A stretch of DNA of 9,936 nucleotides from Glaciecola sp. UBA983. Lineage in GTDB: Bacteria > Pseudomonadota > Gammaproteobacteria > Enterobacterales > Alteromonadaceae. The notes below the pieces were generated by a model. That model did not search any database and had not been told where the DNA came from. It saw nothing but the letters and a program-made list of their open reading frames with translations. Shown piece by piece: positions 1 through 7,465 of the stretch. Position numbers and translations under genes: made by a program. Location: the NCBI GenBank assembly GCA_002292215.1, contig DBBN01000011.1, positions 1 through 9,936 on the forward strand, in the 5' to 3' direction. The first letter of the stretch is position 1, and each line of letters opens with the position of its first letter.

Positions 1-2025
1 CCATTCCTTGAACACGATGATGCTAACCGTGCATTGATGGGTGCAAACATGCAACGTCAAGCTGTTCCAACATTAAAGGCTGATAAGCCATTAGTTGGTA
101 CCGGTATGGAAAGAGTCGTTGCGGTGGATTCAGGTGTAACTGTTGTTGCTAAACGTGGTGGTACGGTCGATTATGTTGATGCATCACGTATCGTCATCAA
201 AGTGAACGAAGCAGAAATGACTGCGGGCGAAGCAGGCATCGATATTTATAACTTGACTAAATATACGCGTTCTAACCAGAACACGTGTATTAACCAAAAA
301 CCAACCTGTAATGTCGGTGATCCGATTGTCACAGGCGATGTGCTAGCTGATGGTCCATCAACGGATCTTGGTGACTTAGCACTAGGGCAAAACATGCGTA
401 TCGCATTTATGCCTTGGAACGGTTACAACTTCGAGGATTCTATCCTTATTTCTGAGCGTGTTGCGGAAGAAGATCGCTTTACGACTATCCACATTCAAGA
501 ATTAAGCTGTGTCGCTCGTGATACTAAGCTTGGTCCTGAAGAGATTTCAGCTGATATTCCAAATGTAGGTGAATCTGCATTAGGTAAATTAGATGAATCT
601 GGTGTGGTATATATCGGTGCAGAAGTTAAAGGCGGCGATATATTAGTAGGTAAAGTTACACCTAAAGGTGAAACGCAACTCACTCCAGAAGAAAAACTAT
701 TAAGAGCAATCTTTGGTGAAAAAGCCTCTGACGTTAAAGATACGTCTCTACGTGTACCTAACAGTGTACGTGGAACGGTTATTGACGTTCAGGTCTTTAC
801 TCGTGACGGTGTTGAAAAAGATGCCAGAGCCAAAGAAATCGAAGCAATGCAATTACGCGAAGTCAAAAAGGACTTGTCTGACGAATTAGCTATCTTAGAA
901 GATGGTGTGTTCGCTCGTGCACGCAACTTGTTATTAAACAATGGCGTGGATGAAGAGAAGTTAAATAGCACTAAACGTGATACTTGGTTTGATATTGCAT
1001 TAAAAGACGATGATGCGGCAGCTGACTTCGAACAGATAATTGAGCAACATGCTGAAATAAAAGCAGTGTTTGAGAAGAAGTTAGAAATTAAACGTCAGAA
1101 AATTATCCAAGGTGATGATTTACAACCTGGTGTGTTAAAAGTCGTAAAAGTTTACTTAGCAGTGAAACGTCATATCCAACCTGGTGATAAGATGGCTGGT
1201 CGTCACGGTAACAAAGGTGTTATCTCGACCATTCAACCGGTTGAAGACATGCCTTATGATGAAAACGGCACGCCGGTAGACATCGTATTGAACCCGCTAG
1301 GTGTACCATCACGTATGAACATCGGTCAGATCCTTGAAACTCACTTAGGCATGGCAGCCCATGGTTTAGGTGTGAAGATTGACCGTATGATTAAAGAGCA
1401 AGAAGAAGTGTCTAAACTTCGTAGCTTCTTGAACGAGGTATATAACCTTGGTACAAGTCGTCAAGTTGTAGACATTAATAGCTTTACTGATCATGAAATA
1501 CGTCGTCTTGCAGAAAATTTACGTAAAGGTGTACCTGTTGCAACACCAGTATTTGATGGTGCTACTGAAGCAGAAATCAAAGAAATGCTGAAGCTTGCTG
1601 ACATTCCAGAAAGCGGTCAAATTACCTTATTTGACGGTCGTACTGGTCGTGCATTCGAACGCCCTGTAACAGTAGGTTACATGTACATGTTGAAACTGAA
1701 TCACTTAGTTGATGATAAGATGCATGCACGTTCTACTGGTTCTTACTCACTTGTTACGCAGCAACCATTGGGCGGTAAAGCTCAGTTTGGTGGCCAGCGC
1801 TTCGGTGAGATGGAAGTCTGGGCATTAGAAGCATATGGTGCAGCGTATACGCTACAAGAAATGCTTACTGTTAAATCTGATGATGTTAACGGCCGTACTA
1901 AGATGTATAAAAATATCGTAGATGGTGACCATAGAATGGAACCAGGCATGCCTGAGTCATTCAACGTATTGTTGAAAGAAATCCGTTCACTTGGTATTAA
2001 TATCGAGTTAGAAGAAAACGAGTAA
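1..2025 (+). CDS. rpoB: DNA-directed RNA polymerase subunit beta, C-terminal half (5' end outside window)
   Basis: Beta subunit of RNA polymerase, forming the catalytic core with beta' in the alpha2-beta-beta'-omega enzyme. The frame is open from base 1 (reading [20 protein letters not shown]), so the ATG at 34 is internal and the true start lies upstream. Aligned with E. coli RpoB (1342 aa) from memory, the first codon corresponds to residue 669 and the last to 1342, with no net length change. The catalytic-centre segment [13 protein letters not shown] falls at codons equivalent to E. coli 1063-1075, including Lys1065 and Lys1073, which contact nucleic acid and substrate. Roughly nt 808-1122 encode the divergent lineage insertion SI2 (betai9). 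The C-terminal clamp-anchor region with [48 protein letters not shown] conservation is intact, ending in IELEENE. The rifampicin region (E. coli 500-575) is outside the window, so nothing can be said about resistance. rpoC follows after 130 nt. Confidence 0.99.
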   Translation, partial: PFLEHDDANRALMGANMQRQAVPTLKADKPLVGTGMERVVAVDSGVTVVAKRGGTVDYVDASRIVIKVNEAEMTAGEAGIDIYNLTKYTRSNQNTCINQKPTCNVGDPIVTGDVLADGPSTDLGDLALGQNMRIAFMPWNGYNFEDSILISERVAEEDRFTTIHIQELSCVARDTKLGPEEISADIPNVGESALGKLDESGVVYIGAEVKGGDILVGKVTPKGETQLTPEEKLLRAIFGEKASDVKDTSLRVPNSVRGTVIDVQVFTRDGVEKDARAKEIEAMQLREVKKDLSDELAILEDGVFARARNLLLNNGVDEEKLNSTKRDTWFDIALKDDDAAADFEQIIEQHAEIKAVFEKKLEIKRQKIIQGDDLQPGVLKVVKVYLAVKRHIQPGDKMAGRHGNKGVISTIQPVEDMPYDENGTPVDIVLNPLGVPSRMNIGQILETHLGMAAHGLGVKIDRMIKEQEEVSKLRSFLNEVYNLGTSRQVVDINSFTDHEIRRLAENLRKGVPVATPVFDGATEAEIKEMLKLADIPESGQITLFDGRTGRAFERPVTVGYMYMLKLNHLVDDKMHARSTGSYSLVTQQPLGGKAQFGGQRFGEMEVWALEAYGAAYTLQEMLTVKSDDVNGRTKMYKNIVDGDHRMEPGMPESFNVLLKEIRSLGINIELEENE

Positions 2026-2069
2026 GCACAACGCTTTGCACAACGGTACGCAGCATAAAGTATCGTTGT
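2026..2069 (+). promoter_or_regulatory. rpoB-rpoC spacer: direct repeat and 10-bp hairpin
   Basis: Right after the rpoB stop an 8-nt direct repeat GCACAACG occurs at 2026-2033 and 2038-2045. The second copy lies in the left arm of a hairpin: ACAACGGTAC (2040-2049) pairs with GTATCGTTGT (2060-2069) over 10 bp including one G-U pair, with a 10-nt loop. ACAACG of the first copy could compete for the same right arm. No T-tract follows, so it is not an intrinsic terminator. Possible roles are mRNA processing or stability between the two cistrons; this is inference. Confidence 0.5.
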
Positions 2070-2099
2070 CAGTGTTATTTGCATCGTGTTAGTTAGGTT

Positions 2100-2137
2100 G
2101 ACTCAGTAACGGCTTGGTTACTGGGTCTTATGACCCA
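2100..2137 (+). promoter_or_regulatory. Two mutually exclusive stem-loops in the rpoC leader
   Basis: Stem A pairs GACTCAGTAAC (2100-2110) with GTTACTGGGTC (2117-2127), 11 bp with one G-U pair and a 6-nt loop. Stem B pairs TGGGTC (2122-2127) with GACCCA (2132-2137), 6 perfect bp around a TTAT loop. They share 2122-2127, so only one can form at a time. They end just before the small hairpin that holds the rpoC Shine-Dalgarno sequence. The geometry suits control of rpoC translation or RNA processing; the function is not shown. Confidence 0.5.
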
Positions 2138-2158
2138 CTCCGAAGGGAGAAAAATGTG
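2138..2158 (+). promoter_or_regulatory. rpoC ribosome binding site and GTG start, with adjacent anti-SD
   Basis: AGGGAG at 2144-2149 lies 6 nt before GTG (2156-2158), fixing the rpoC start at the same valine-coded initiator used in E. coli, with the family N-terminus MKDLLKFL. CTCC at 2138-2141 is complementary to GGAG at 2146-2149, so a 4-bp hairpin with a 4-nt loop could mask the Shine-Dalgarno. An ATG at 2154-2156 overlaps the GTG by one base but is followed at once by TGA. Confidence 0.8.
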
Positions 2159-5100
2159 AAAGACTTATTAAAGTTTCTAAAGCAACAAAATAAAACCGAA
2201 GAATTCGATAATATTCGAATTGGTTTAGCGGCACCTGATATGGTTCGTTCGTGGTCTTTTGGTGAAGTTAAAAAGCCAGAAACCATCAACTACCGTACAT
2301 TCAAACCTGAGCGTGATGGTTTGTTCTGTGCAAGAATCTTTGGCCCGGTAAAAGATTATGAATGTTTATGTGGTAAATATAAGCGTCTTAAGCACCGTGG
2401 TGTAATTTGTGAAAAATGTGGCGTTGAAGTGACATTGGCTAAAGTACGTCGTGAGCGTATGGGTCATATCGAACTTGCTTCTCCAGTTGCACACATCTGG
2501 TTCCTTAAATCACTTCCGTCACGTATCGGCTTAATGCTAGATATGACGTTACGTGATATTGAACGTGTCCTATATTTTGAATCATATGTAGTAACCGAAC
2601 CAGGTTTAACGACCCTTGAGCGTCGTCAGTTATTAACTGAAGAAGAGTATTTAGATTCGCTAGAAGAACACGGTGACGAGTTCGAAGCGAAAATGGGTGC
2701 TGAAGCTATCTATGACTTATTAAAAATCTTAGATGTTGGTCAAGACGTCTCTGAAATGCGTGAAGAGCTACCTTCAATCAATTCAGAAACGAAACGTAAA
2801 AAGATCACTAAGCGTCTTAAATTGCTTGAATCATTCATGTTATCTGGTAACAAGCCAGAGTGGATGATTATGACAATACTACCTGTATTGCCGCCTGATC
2901 TTCGTCCACTAGTACCACTAGATGGCGGACGTTTTGCGACATCTGATTTGAATGACTTGTATCGTCGTGTTATCAACCGTAATAACCGTCTGAAGCGTCT
3001 TCTAGACCTTGCTGCACCGGATATTATCGTGCGTAACGAAAAGCGTATGTTACAAGAAGCGGTCGATGCGTTACTTGATAACGGTCGTCGTGGTCGTGCA
3101 ATTACGGGTTCAAACAAACGTCCTTTAAAATCACTTGCTGATATGATAAAAGGTAAGCAAGGTCGTTTCCGTCAGAACCTATTGGGTAAACGAGTTGATT
3201 ACTCTGGTCGTTCTGTTATTACCGTTGGTCCTACGTTACGTTTGCACCAGTGTGGCTTACCGAAGAAAATGGCTCTTGAGTTATTCAAGCCGTTTATCTA
3301 TGGCAAACTTGAAGCACGCGGTTTAGCAACAACCATTAAAGCTGCCAAAAAATTAGTAGAACGTGAAGCGCCGGAAGTGTGGGATGTATTGGATGATGTT
3401 ATCCGTGAACACCCAGTGTTACTTAACCGTGCACCAACACTTCACAGACTTGGTATTCAAGCATTTGAACCGATCCTAATTGAAGGTAAAGCTATCCAAT
3501 TGCATCCATTGGTTTGTGCGGCATATAACGCCGATTTCGATGGTGACCAAATGGCGGTACACGTACCGTTAACAATCGAAGCACAAATGGAAGCACGTAC
3601 GTTGATGATGTCAACGAATAACGTACTAGCACCAGCTAACGGTGAACCAATCATCGTACCATCACAGGATGTTGTATTAGGTCTTTATTACCTAACAAGA
3701 TTCCGTATCAATGGTTTAGGTGAAGGTATGATTTTTACCGACATCAAAGAAGTTGAAAAAGCTTACCGTACAGGTTTTGCTGAACTTCATGCCCGCGTAA
3801 AAGTTCGTATTACTGAACATGTTCGTAACAAAGATGGTGTTTTTGAACCGGTAACTAAGCTGCGTGATACTACTGTCGGTCGTGCAATCTTATGGCAAGT
3901 AAGTCCAGATGGCATGCCTTATGATCTTATTGATCAGCCACTAGGTAAAAAGCCAATTTCAAAACTGATTAACCATGCTTACCGTAATCTTGGTTTAAAA
4001 GAAACGGTAATGTTTGCTGACCACATCATGTACACAGGTTTTCATTATGCAATGATCGCGGGTGCATCTGTTGGTATTGATGACATGGTTATCCCTGCAG
4101 CCAAAAAAGATATCATCGAAGATGCAGAAGCAGAAGTCGTTGAAATCCAAGAACAATTCCAGTCTGGACTTGTTACTGCCGGTGAGCGTTACAATAAAGT
4201 AATCGATATCTGGTCTACTGCGAATGAAAAAGTCGCTAAAGCGATGATGGAAAATCTTGAAAAAGAAACCGTTATCAATGCCCAAGGTGAAGAAGAACAA
4301 CAAAGCTCGTTTAACTCTGTTTATATGATGGCTGACTCCGGTGCTCGTGGTAGTGCTGCTCAGATTCGTCAGTTAGCAGGTATGCGAGGTCTGATGGCTA
4401 AACCAGATGGTTCAATCATCGAGACACCTATCACGGCTAACTTCCGTGAAGGACTAAACGTACTTCAGTACTTTATCTCTACTCACGGTGCGCGTAAAGG
4501 TCTTGCCGATACAGCACTTAAAACAGCTAACTCTGGTTACTTAACTCGTCGTTTAGTTGACGTTGCACAAGATCTGGTTATTACCAATAGCGATTGCGGC
4601 ACGTTAGAAGGTGTCATCATGACACCACTAATCGAAGGTGGTGATGTTGTTGAGCCGTTGCGTGAGCGTGTACTAGGTCGTGTAGTTGCCGTTGATGTAA
4701 TCAAGCCAGGTACCGAAGACGAAGTCCTTGTTAAGCGTAATGTCTTACTCGACGAAGCGTTAGTTGACATGCTTGAAGCTAATTCAGTTGACCAAATGAT
4801 TGTACGCTCTGTTATCACGTGTGATAACGATCACGGTGTATGTGAAAACTGTTATGGTCGTGATCTTGCTCGCGGTGAAATGGTTGGACGTGGTGAATCT
4901 GTTGGTGTTATTGCAGCACAATCAATTGGTGAGCCGGGTACACAGTTAACCATGCGTACCTTCCACATCGGTGGTGCAGCATCAAGAGCTTCTGCAGAAA
5001 ACAGCGTTGCGGTTAAAACTAACGGTACATTAAAACTTCACAACTCTAAATCAGTACGTAATCAAGAAGGCAAGTTAGTTATTGTCTCTCGTTCTACTGA

Positions 5101-6343
5101 ATTAACCGTGATTGATGACCAAGGTCGTGAGAAAGAGCGCTATAAAGTGCCTTACGGTGCTACCTTATCGGTAGATGATGGTGCGTTAGTTACTGGCGGC
5201 GATGTCGTTGCTAACTGGGACCCGCATAGTCACCCAATCATCACAGAACGTCCTGCGAAGATCTCTTTTGCGGATGTTGATGACACCAATACAGAAACAC
5301 AAACCGATGATTTGACTGGTTTAAGCCGTATCGTTGTAAAAGATCTTTCTAAAGCTAATGCAAAAGAGCCGAAGTTAATCTTAGAGGCGGGTGAAAACTC
5401 ACTACAGGAAATCCGTTTACCAAGCTTCACGACTATCGTTGCCACCAATGGCATGATGGCAGTAGAAGGTGACGTACTAGCGCGTATTCCTCAGGAAGGT
5501 TCAAAGACTCGTGATATTACCGGTGGTCTACCACGTGTTGCTGACTTGTTCGAAGCACGTAAGCCTAAAGAGCCAGCAATCCTAGCGGAAGTTTCCGGTA
5601 TGATCGGCTTTGGTAAAGAAACCAAAGGTAAAAAACGTTTAATGATTACTCCACCAGAGGGTGATCACTATGAAGAGATGATCCCTAAATGGCGTCAACT
5701 CAACGTATTTGAAGGTGAAACGGTTTCACGAGGCGAAGTTATCGCTGATGGTCCTGAATCACCGCATGATATCTTACGTTTACGTGGGGTAAGTGCTGTT
5801 TCTAATTATATCGTGAACGAAGTTCAAGAAGTTTATCGCCTGCAAGGTGTTAAAATCAACGATAAGCACATCGAAGTTGTTATTCGTCAGATGCTCCGTA
5901 AGTGTATGATCACCGATTCTGGTGATTCAAAATTCTTAGTGGGTGAGCAACTAGAAGTTTCACAAGTTAAGATTGCTAATCGTGAACTTGAAAATGCAGG
6001 CAAAGTCGGTGCTAAGTATGAAATCCAATTATTGGGTATCACCAAAGCGTCACTATCAACTGAGTCATTTATCTCAGCTGCATCGTTCCAAGAAACAACA
6101 CGAGTATTAACCGAAGCAGCAGTTCAGGGTAAAGAAGATGATTTACGTGGCTTGAAAGAGAACGTAATCGTTGGACGCTTAATCCCTGCAGGTACAGGTT
6201 TTGCTTATCATCAGAAGCGTGCAGCTCGTAAAGCAGCACAATTCACTGCAGAAGATTTATCGGTTTCAGCTGACGAAGCTCAGTTGGCATTAACAGAAGC
6301 ATTGAATGCTAGTGTTAATATGCCTACTGGCGACGAAGAGTAA
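2156..6343 (+). CDS. rpoC: DNA-directed RNA polymerase subunit beta'
   Basis: Beta' carries the catalytic magnesium of RNA polymerase and forms the clamp, bridge helix and trigger loop. The product is 1395 aa against 1407 in E. coli. The zinc-ribbon cysteines are at 70, 72, 85 and 88. The catalytic motif NADFDGDQ places the Mg-binding aspartates at 460, 462 and 464 (nt 3533-3547), identical to E. coli numbering. The second zinc site is Cys814, Cys889, Cys896 and Cys899. The trigger loop [10 protein letters not shown] has its His at 937 (nt 4964-4966), one past E. coli His936. The lineage insertion SI3 (about residues 944-1118) is shorter than in E. coli by about 13 residues. The C-terminus after AYHQ is also divergent, which is usual. 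A TTG at 2114 would add 14 residues with no family support, so GTG 2156 with its AGGGAG site is preferred. It is presumably cotranscribed with rpoB and ends 54 nt before a strong terminator. Confidence 0.99.
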   Translation: MKDLLKFLKQQNKTEEFDNIRIGLAAPDMVRSWSFGEVKKPETINYRTFKPERDGLFCARIFGPVKDYECLCGKYKRLKHRGVICEKCGVEVTLAKVRRERMGHIELASPVAHIWFLKSLPSRIGLMLDMTLRDIERVLYFESYVVTEPGLTTLERRQLLTEEEYLDSLEEHGDEFEAKMGAEAIYDLLKILDVGQDVSEMREELPSINSETKRKKITKRLKLLESFMLSGNKPEWMIMTILPVLPPDLRPLVPLDGGRFATSDLNDLYRRVINRNNRLKRLLDLAAPDIIVRNEKRMLQEAVDALLDNGRRGRAITGSNKRPLKSLADMIKGKQGRFRQNLLGKRVDYSGRSVITVGPTLRLHQCGLPKKMALELFKPFIYGKLEARGLATTIKAAKKLVEREAPEVWDVLDDVIREHPVLLNRAPTLHRLGIQAFEPILIEGKAIQLHPLVCAAYNADFDGDQMAVHVPLTIEAQMEARTLMMSTNNVLAPANGEPIIVPSQDVVLGLYYLTRFRINGLGEGMIFTDIKEVEKAYRTGFAELHARVKVRITEHVRNKDGVFEPVTKLRDTTVGRAILWQVSPDGMPYDLIDQPLGKKPISKLINHAYRNLGLKETVMFADHIMYTGFHYAMIAGASVGIDDMVIPAAKKDIIEDAEAEVVEIQEQFQSGLVTAGERYNKVIDIWSTANEKVAKAMMENLEKETVINAQGEEEQQSSFNSVYMMADSGARGSAAQIRQLAGMRGLMAKPDGSIIETPITANFREGLNVLQYFISTHGARKGLADTALKTANSGYLTRRLVDVAQDLVITNSDCGTLEGVIMTPLIEGGDVVEPLRERVLGRVVAVDVIKPGTEDEVLVKRNVLLDEALVDMLEANSVDQMIVRSVITCDNDHGVCENCYGRDLARGEMVGRGESVGVIAAQSIGEPGTQLTMRTFHIGGAASRASAENSVAVKTNGTLKLHNSKSVRNQEGKLVIVSRSTELTVIDDQGREKERYKVPYGATLSVDDGALVTGGDVVANWDPHSHPIITERPAKISFADVDDTNTETQTDDLTGLSRIVVKDLSKANAKEPKLILEAGENSLQEIRLPSFTTIVATNGMMAVEGDVLARIPQEGSKTRDITGGLPRVADLFEARKPKEPAILAEVSGMIGFGKETKGKKRLMITPPEGDHYEEMIPKWRQLNVFEGETVSRGEVIADGPESPHDILRLRGVSAVSNYIVNEVQEVYRLQGVKINDKHIEVVIRQMLRKCMITDSGDSKFLVGEQLEVSQVKIANRELENAGKVGAKYEIQLLGITKASLSTESFISAASFQETTRVLTEAAVQGKEDDLRGLKENVIVGRLIPAGTGFAYHQKRAARKAAQFTAEDLSVSADEAQLALTEALNASVNMPTGDEE

Positions 6344-6355
6344 TCGATAGTCATT

Positions 6356-6390
6356 AAGGTCTAATGCTTGACATTTGAGCATTAGATCTT
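6356..6390. repeat. 13-bp inverted repeat between rpoC and its terminator
   Basis: The arm 6356-6368 (core TCTAATGCT at 6360-6368) pairs with 6378-6390 (core AGCATTAGA at 6378-6386) over 13 positions with a single G-U pair and a 9-nt loop. No T-tract follows on either strand, so it is not a canonical terminator. As RNA it would be a stable 3' hairpin of rpoBC mRNA. As DNA it is a dyad spanning the -35 element and spacer of the promoter called at 6368-6396, so it could also be a protein-binding site. Confidence 0.65.
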
Positions 6391-6403
6391 TAATATTCCG
6401 CGA
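6368..6403 (+). promoter_or_regulatory. Predicted sigma70 promoter of the str operon
   Basis: A perfect -35 TTGACA (6368-6373), a 17-nt spacer and a -10 TAATAT (6391-6396, 4/6, with the key first, second and last bases matching) predict a start near A6403. The six bases after the -10, TCCGCG, are almost all G or C. A GC-rich discriminator is typical of promoters of the translation machinery that are repressed by ppGpp/DksA, so stringent control is a reasonable inference. The leader to rpsL would be about 126 nt. The start lies inside the left arm of the rpoC terminator. Confidence 0.6.
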
Positions 6404-6440
6404 CCCGAAATTAGGTTAATCCCTACGGTCGCGGTTTTTT
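6398..6440 (+). terminator. Rho-independent terminator of the rpoBC transcript
   Basis: CCGCGACC (6398-6405) pairs perfectly with GGTCGCGG (6427-6434), an 8-bp GC-rich stem followed directly by six T residues (6435-6440). The 21-nt loop can form a short inner helix (TAGG with CCTA across a bulged C). It lies 54 nt after the rpoC stop. Transcripts starting at the overlapping promoter would lack most of the left arm and so should not form this stem. Confidence 0.88.
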
Positions 6441-6482
6441 AGTTTATGAGATAGAGCAATTTCATACACTTATTTATATTGT

Positions 6483-6499
6483 TGGCGCATGTTGCGTCA
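6483..6499 (+). promoter_or_regulatory. Short stem-loop in the rpsL leader
   Basis: TGGCGCA (6483-6489) pairs with TGCGTCA (6493-6499) over 7 bp with one G-U pair and a TGT loop. It lies 17 nt before the rpsL Shine-Dalgarno AGGAG (6517-6521). A hairpin this small could arise by chance, and no known leader element is recognised. The rest of the spacer from 6441 to 6528 is AT-rich with nothing else supported. Confidence 0.35.
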
Positions 6500-6528
6500 G
6501 CTTAATTTAATTACTCAGGAGCTCGTTA

Positions 6529-6903
6529 ATGGCAACAGTTAACCAGTTAGTGCGTAAGCCTCGTAAGAAGCCAGTTGAGAAATCAAATGTAGCTGCTTTA
6601 CAAGCTTGTCCACAACGTCGTGGTGTATGTACACGTGTATATACAACTACGCCAAAGAAACCAAACTCTGCATTACGTAAAGTTTGCCGTGTACGTTTAA
6701 CCAACGGTTTTGAAGTTTCTTCATACATCGGTGGTGAAGGTCACAACCTACAAGAGCATAGCGTGGTATTAATCCGCGGTGGTCGTGTTAAAGATTTACC
6801 AGGTGTTCGTTATCACACTGTTCGCGGTACATTAGATTGTGCTGGTGTAAGTGATCGTCGCCAAGCCCGTTCTAAATACGGTGCGAAAAGGCCTAAGTCT
6901 TAA
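6529..6903 (+). CDS. rpsL: 30S ribosomal protein S12
   Basis: S12 sits at the decoding centre of the 30S subunit and affects tRNA selection accuracy. The 124-aa product has the same length as E. coli S12 and differs at few positions. The universally conserved loop [13 protein letters not shown] carries Lys43, and [18 protein letters not shown] carries Lys88 (numbering with the initiator Met). Both are the wild-type residues whose substitution commonly gives streptomycin resistance, so the S12 allele looks streptomycin-sensitive. Asp89, next to Lys88, is the residue that RimO methylthiolates in E. coli. Start: ATG with AGGAG 7 nt upstream. It is the first gene of the str cluster, downstream of the rpoC terminator and probably read from the promoter at 6368-6396. 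Its stop codon forms the base of a hairpin in the rpsL-rpsG regulatory spacer. Confidence 0.99.
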   Translation: MATVNQLVRKPRKKPVEKSNVAALQACPQRRGVCTRVYTTTPKKPNSALRKVCRVRLTNGFEVSSYIGGEGHNLQEHSVVLIRGGRVKDLPGVRYHTVRGTLDCAGVSDRRQARSKYGAKRPKS

Positions 6904-6982
6904 CGGTTCTCCGTTAGTAAGGCCAAACTATTAATATTATAAGTTTTGGGATATAACCTGAAATTTCTACGGAGAATTTAAG
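6901..6982 (+). promoter_or_regulatory. rpsL-rpsG intercistronic region: probable S7 translational operator with rpsG SD
   Basis: The 79-nt spacer shares blocks with the E. coli str intercistronic region as I remember it: GGTTCTCCGTTA, GTAAGGCCAAAC, GTTTTGG, CCTGAA and ACGGAG. In E. coli S7 binds there and represses its own operon. Visible pairings are CCAAACT (6923-6929) with AGTTTTGG (6942-6949, one bulge); TTCTCCGT (6907-6914) with ACGGAGAA (6969-6976), which contains the rpsG Shine-Dalgarno; and a competing local hairpin TAACGG-TTCT-CCGTTA (6901-6916) based on the rpsL stop codon. A ribosome finishing rpsL would cover the anti-SD segment and free the rpsG site. Function is inferred from similarity. 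Confidence 0.75.
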
Positions 6983-7453
6983 ATGCCAAGAAGAAGAGTT
7001 GTAGGACAACGAAAAATCCTACCAGATCCAAAGTTTAAATCAGAATTGCTTGCTAAATTCATGAATGTCGTAATGCTCGACGGCAAAAAATCAACAGCTG
7101 AAAAGATCGTTTATGGCGCGCTTGACATTGTTGCTGAAAAAACTAGCAAACCACATCTAGAAGTATTTGAAATTGCACTAGAGAACATCCGCCCAACCGT
7201 CGAAGTTAAGTCTCGTCGTGTAGGTGGTTCAACGTACCAAGTACCAGTTGAAGTTCGTCCAGTTCGTCGTAATGCTCTAGGTATGCGTTGGTTAGTTGAA
7301 GCTTCGCGTAAACGTGGCGAGAAGTCTATGGCTCAACGCCTAGCTGCTGAGATGCTTGATGCGTCTGAAAACAAAGGTTCCGCGGTTAAGAAACGTGAAG
7401 ACGTTCACCGTATGGCCGAAGCCAACAAAGCGTTCGCGCATTACCGTTGGTAA
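6983..7453 (+). CDS. rpsG: 30S ribosomal protein S7
   Basis: S7 is a primary 16S rRNA-binding protein that nucleates assembly of the 30S head and lines the E site; in E. coli it also represses the str operon. The 156-aa product begins [18 protein letters not shown] and ends [12 protein letters not shown]. This is the usual family length; E. coli K-12 has a longer C-terminal tail (179 aa), so this is not a truncation. The rRNA-binding core [19 protein letters not shown] (about residues 74-92) and [12 protein letters not shown] are intact. Start: ATG with GGAG at 6971-6974, 8 nt upstream, inside a segment that can pair with the end of rpsL. The gene is likely coupled to rpsL translation, and fusA begins only 12 nt after its stop. 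Confidence 0.99.
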   Translation: MPRRRVVGQRKILPDPKFKSELLAKFMNVVMLDGKKSTAEKIVYGALDIVAEKTSKPHLEVFEIALENIRPTVEVKSRRVGGSTYQVPVEVRPVRRNALGMRWLVEASRKRGEKSMAQRLAAEMLDASENKGSAVKKREDVHRMAEANKAFAHYRW

Positions 7454-7465
7454 TTCGAGGTTATT

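Noticed and set aside
34..36. ATG at 34 as the start of a 663-aa protein
   Set aside because: The frame is open and matches RpoB from base 1, so this Met is internal; the gene is cut by the window edge, not shortened.
2098..2126. TTGACT upstream of rpoC as a promoter -35
   Set aside because: No acceptable -10 at 16-18 nt spacing (CTGGGT at 17 nt), and the bases are better explained by stem A of the leader.
2114..2155. TTG at 2114 as an earlier rpoC start adding 14 residues
   Set aside because: No Shine-Dalgarno precedes it, it lies inside a hairpin, and the added residues are absent from the family. GTG at 2156 has AGGGAG 6 nt upstream and gives the conserved MKDLLKFL start.
2740..3117. Minus-strand open frame of 125 codons opposite rpoC, and similar antisense frames such as 7576-8058 (160 codons), 1782-2084, 3995-4303 and 8861-9139
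   Set aside because: All lie opposite strongly conserved genes, show low-complexity Ser/Thr/Arg-rich translations typical of antisense shadows, and lack convincing ribosome sites or family motifs.
6452..6480. Second rpsL promoter, TAGAGC-17 nt-TATATT
   Set aside because: The -35 matches only 3 of 6 bases and AT-rich spacers give such -10 matches often. It is kept as an alternative only if the start at 6403 fails.
6983..7453. S7 seeming truncated against the 179-aa E. coli K-12 protein
   Set aside because: 156 aa ending in HYRW is the usual length; the K-12 protein has an extended tail.
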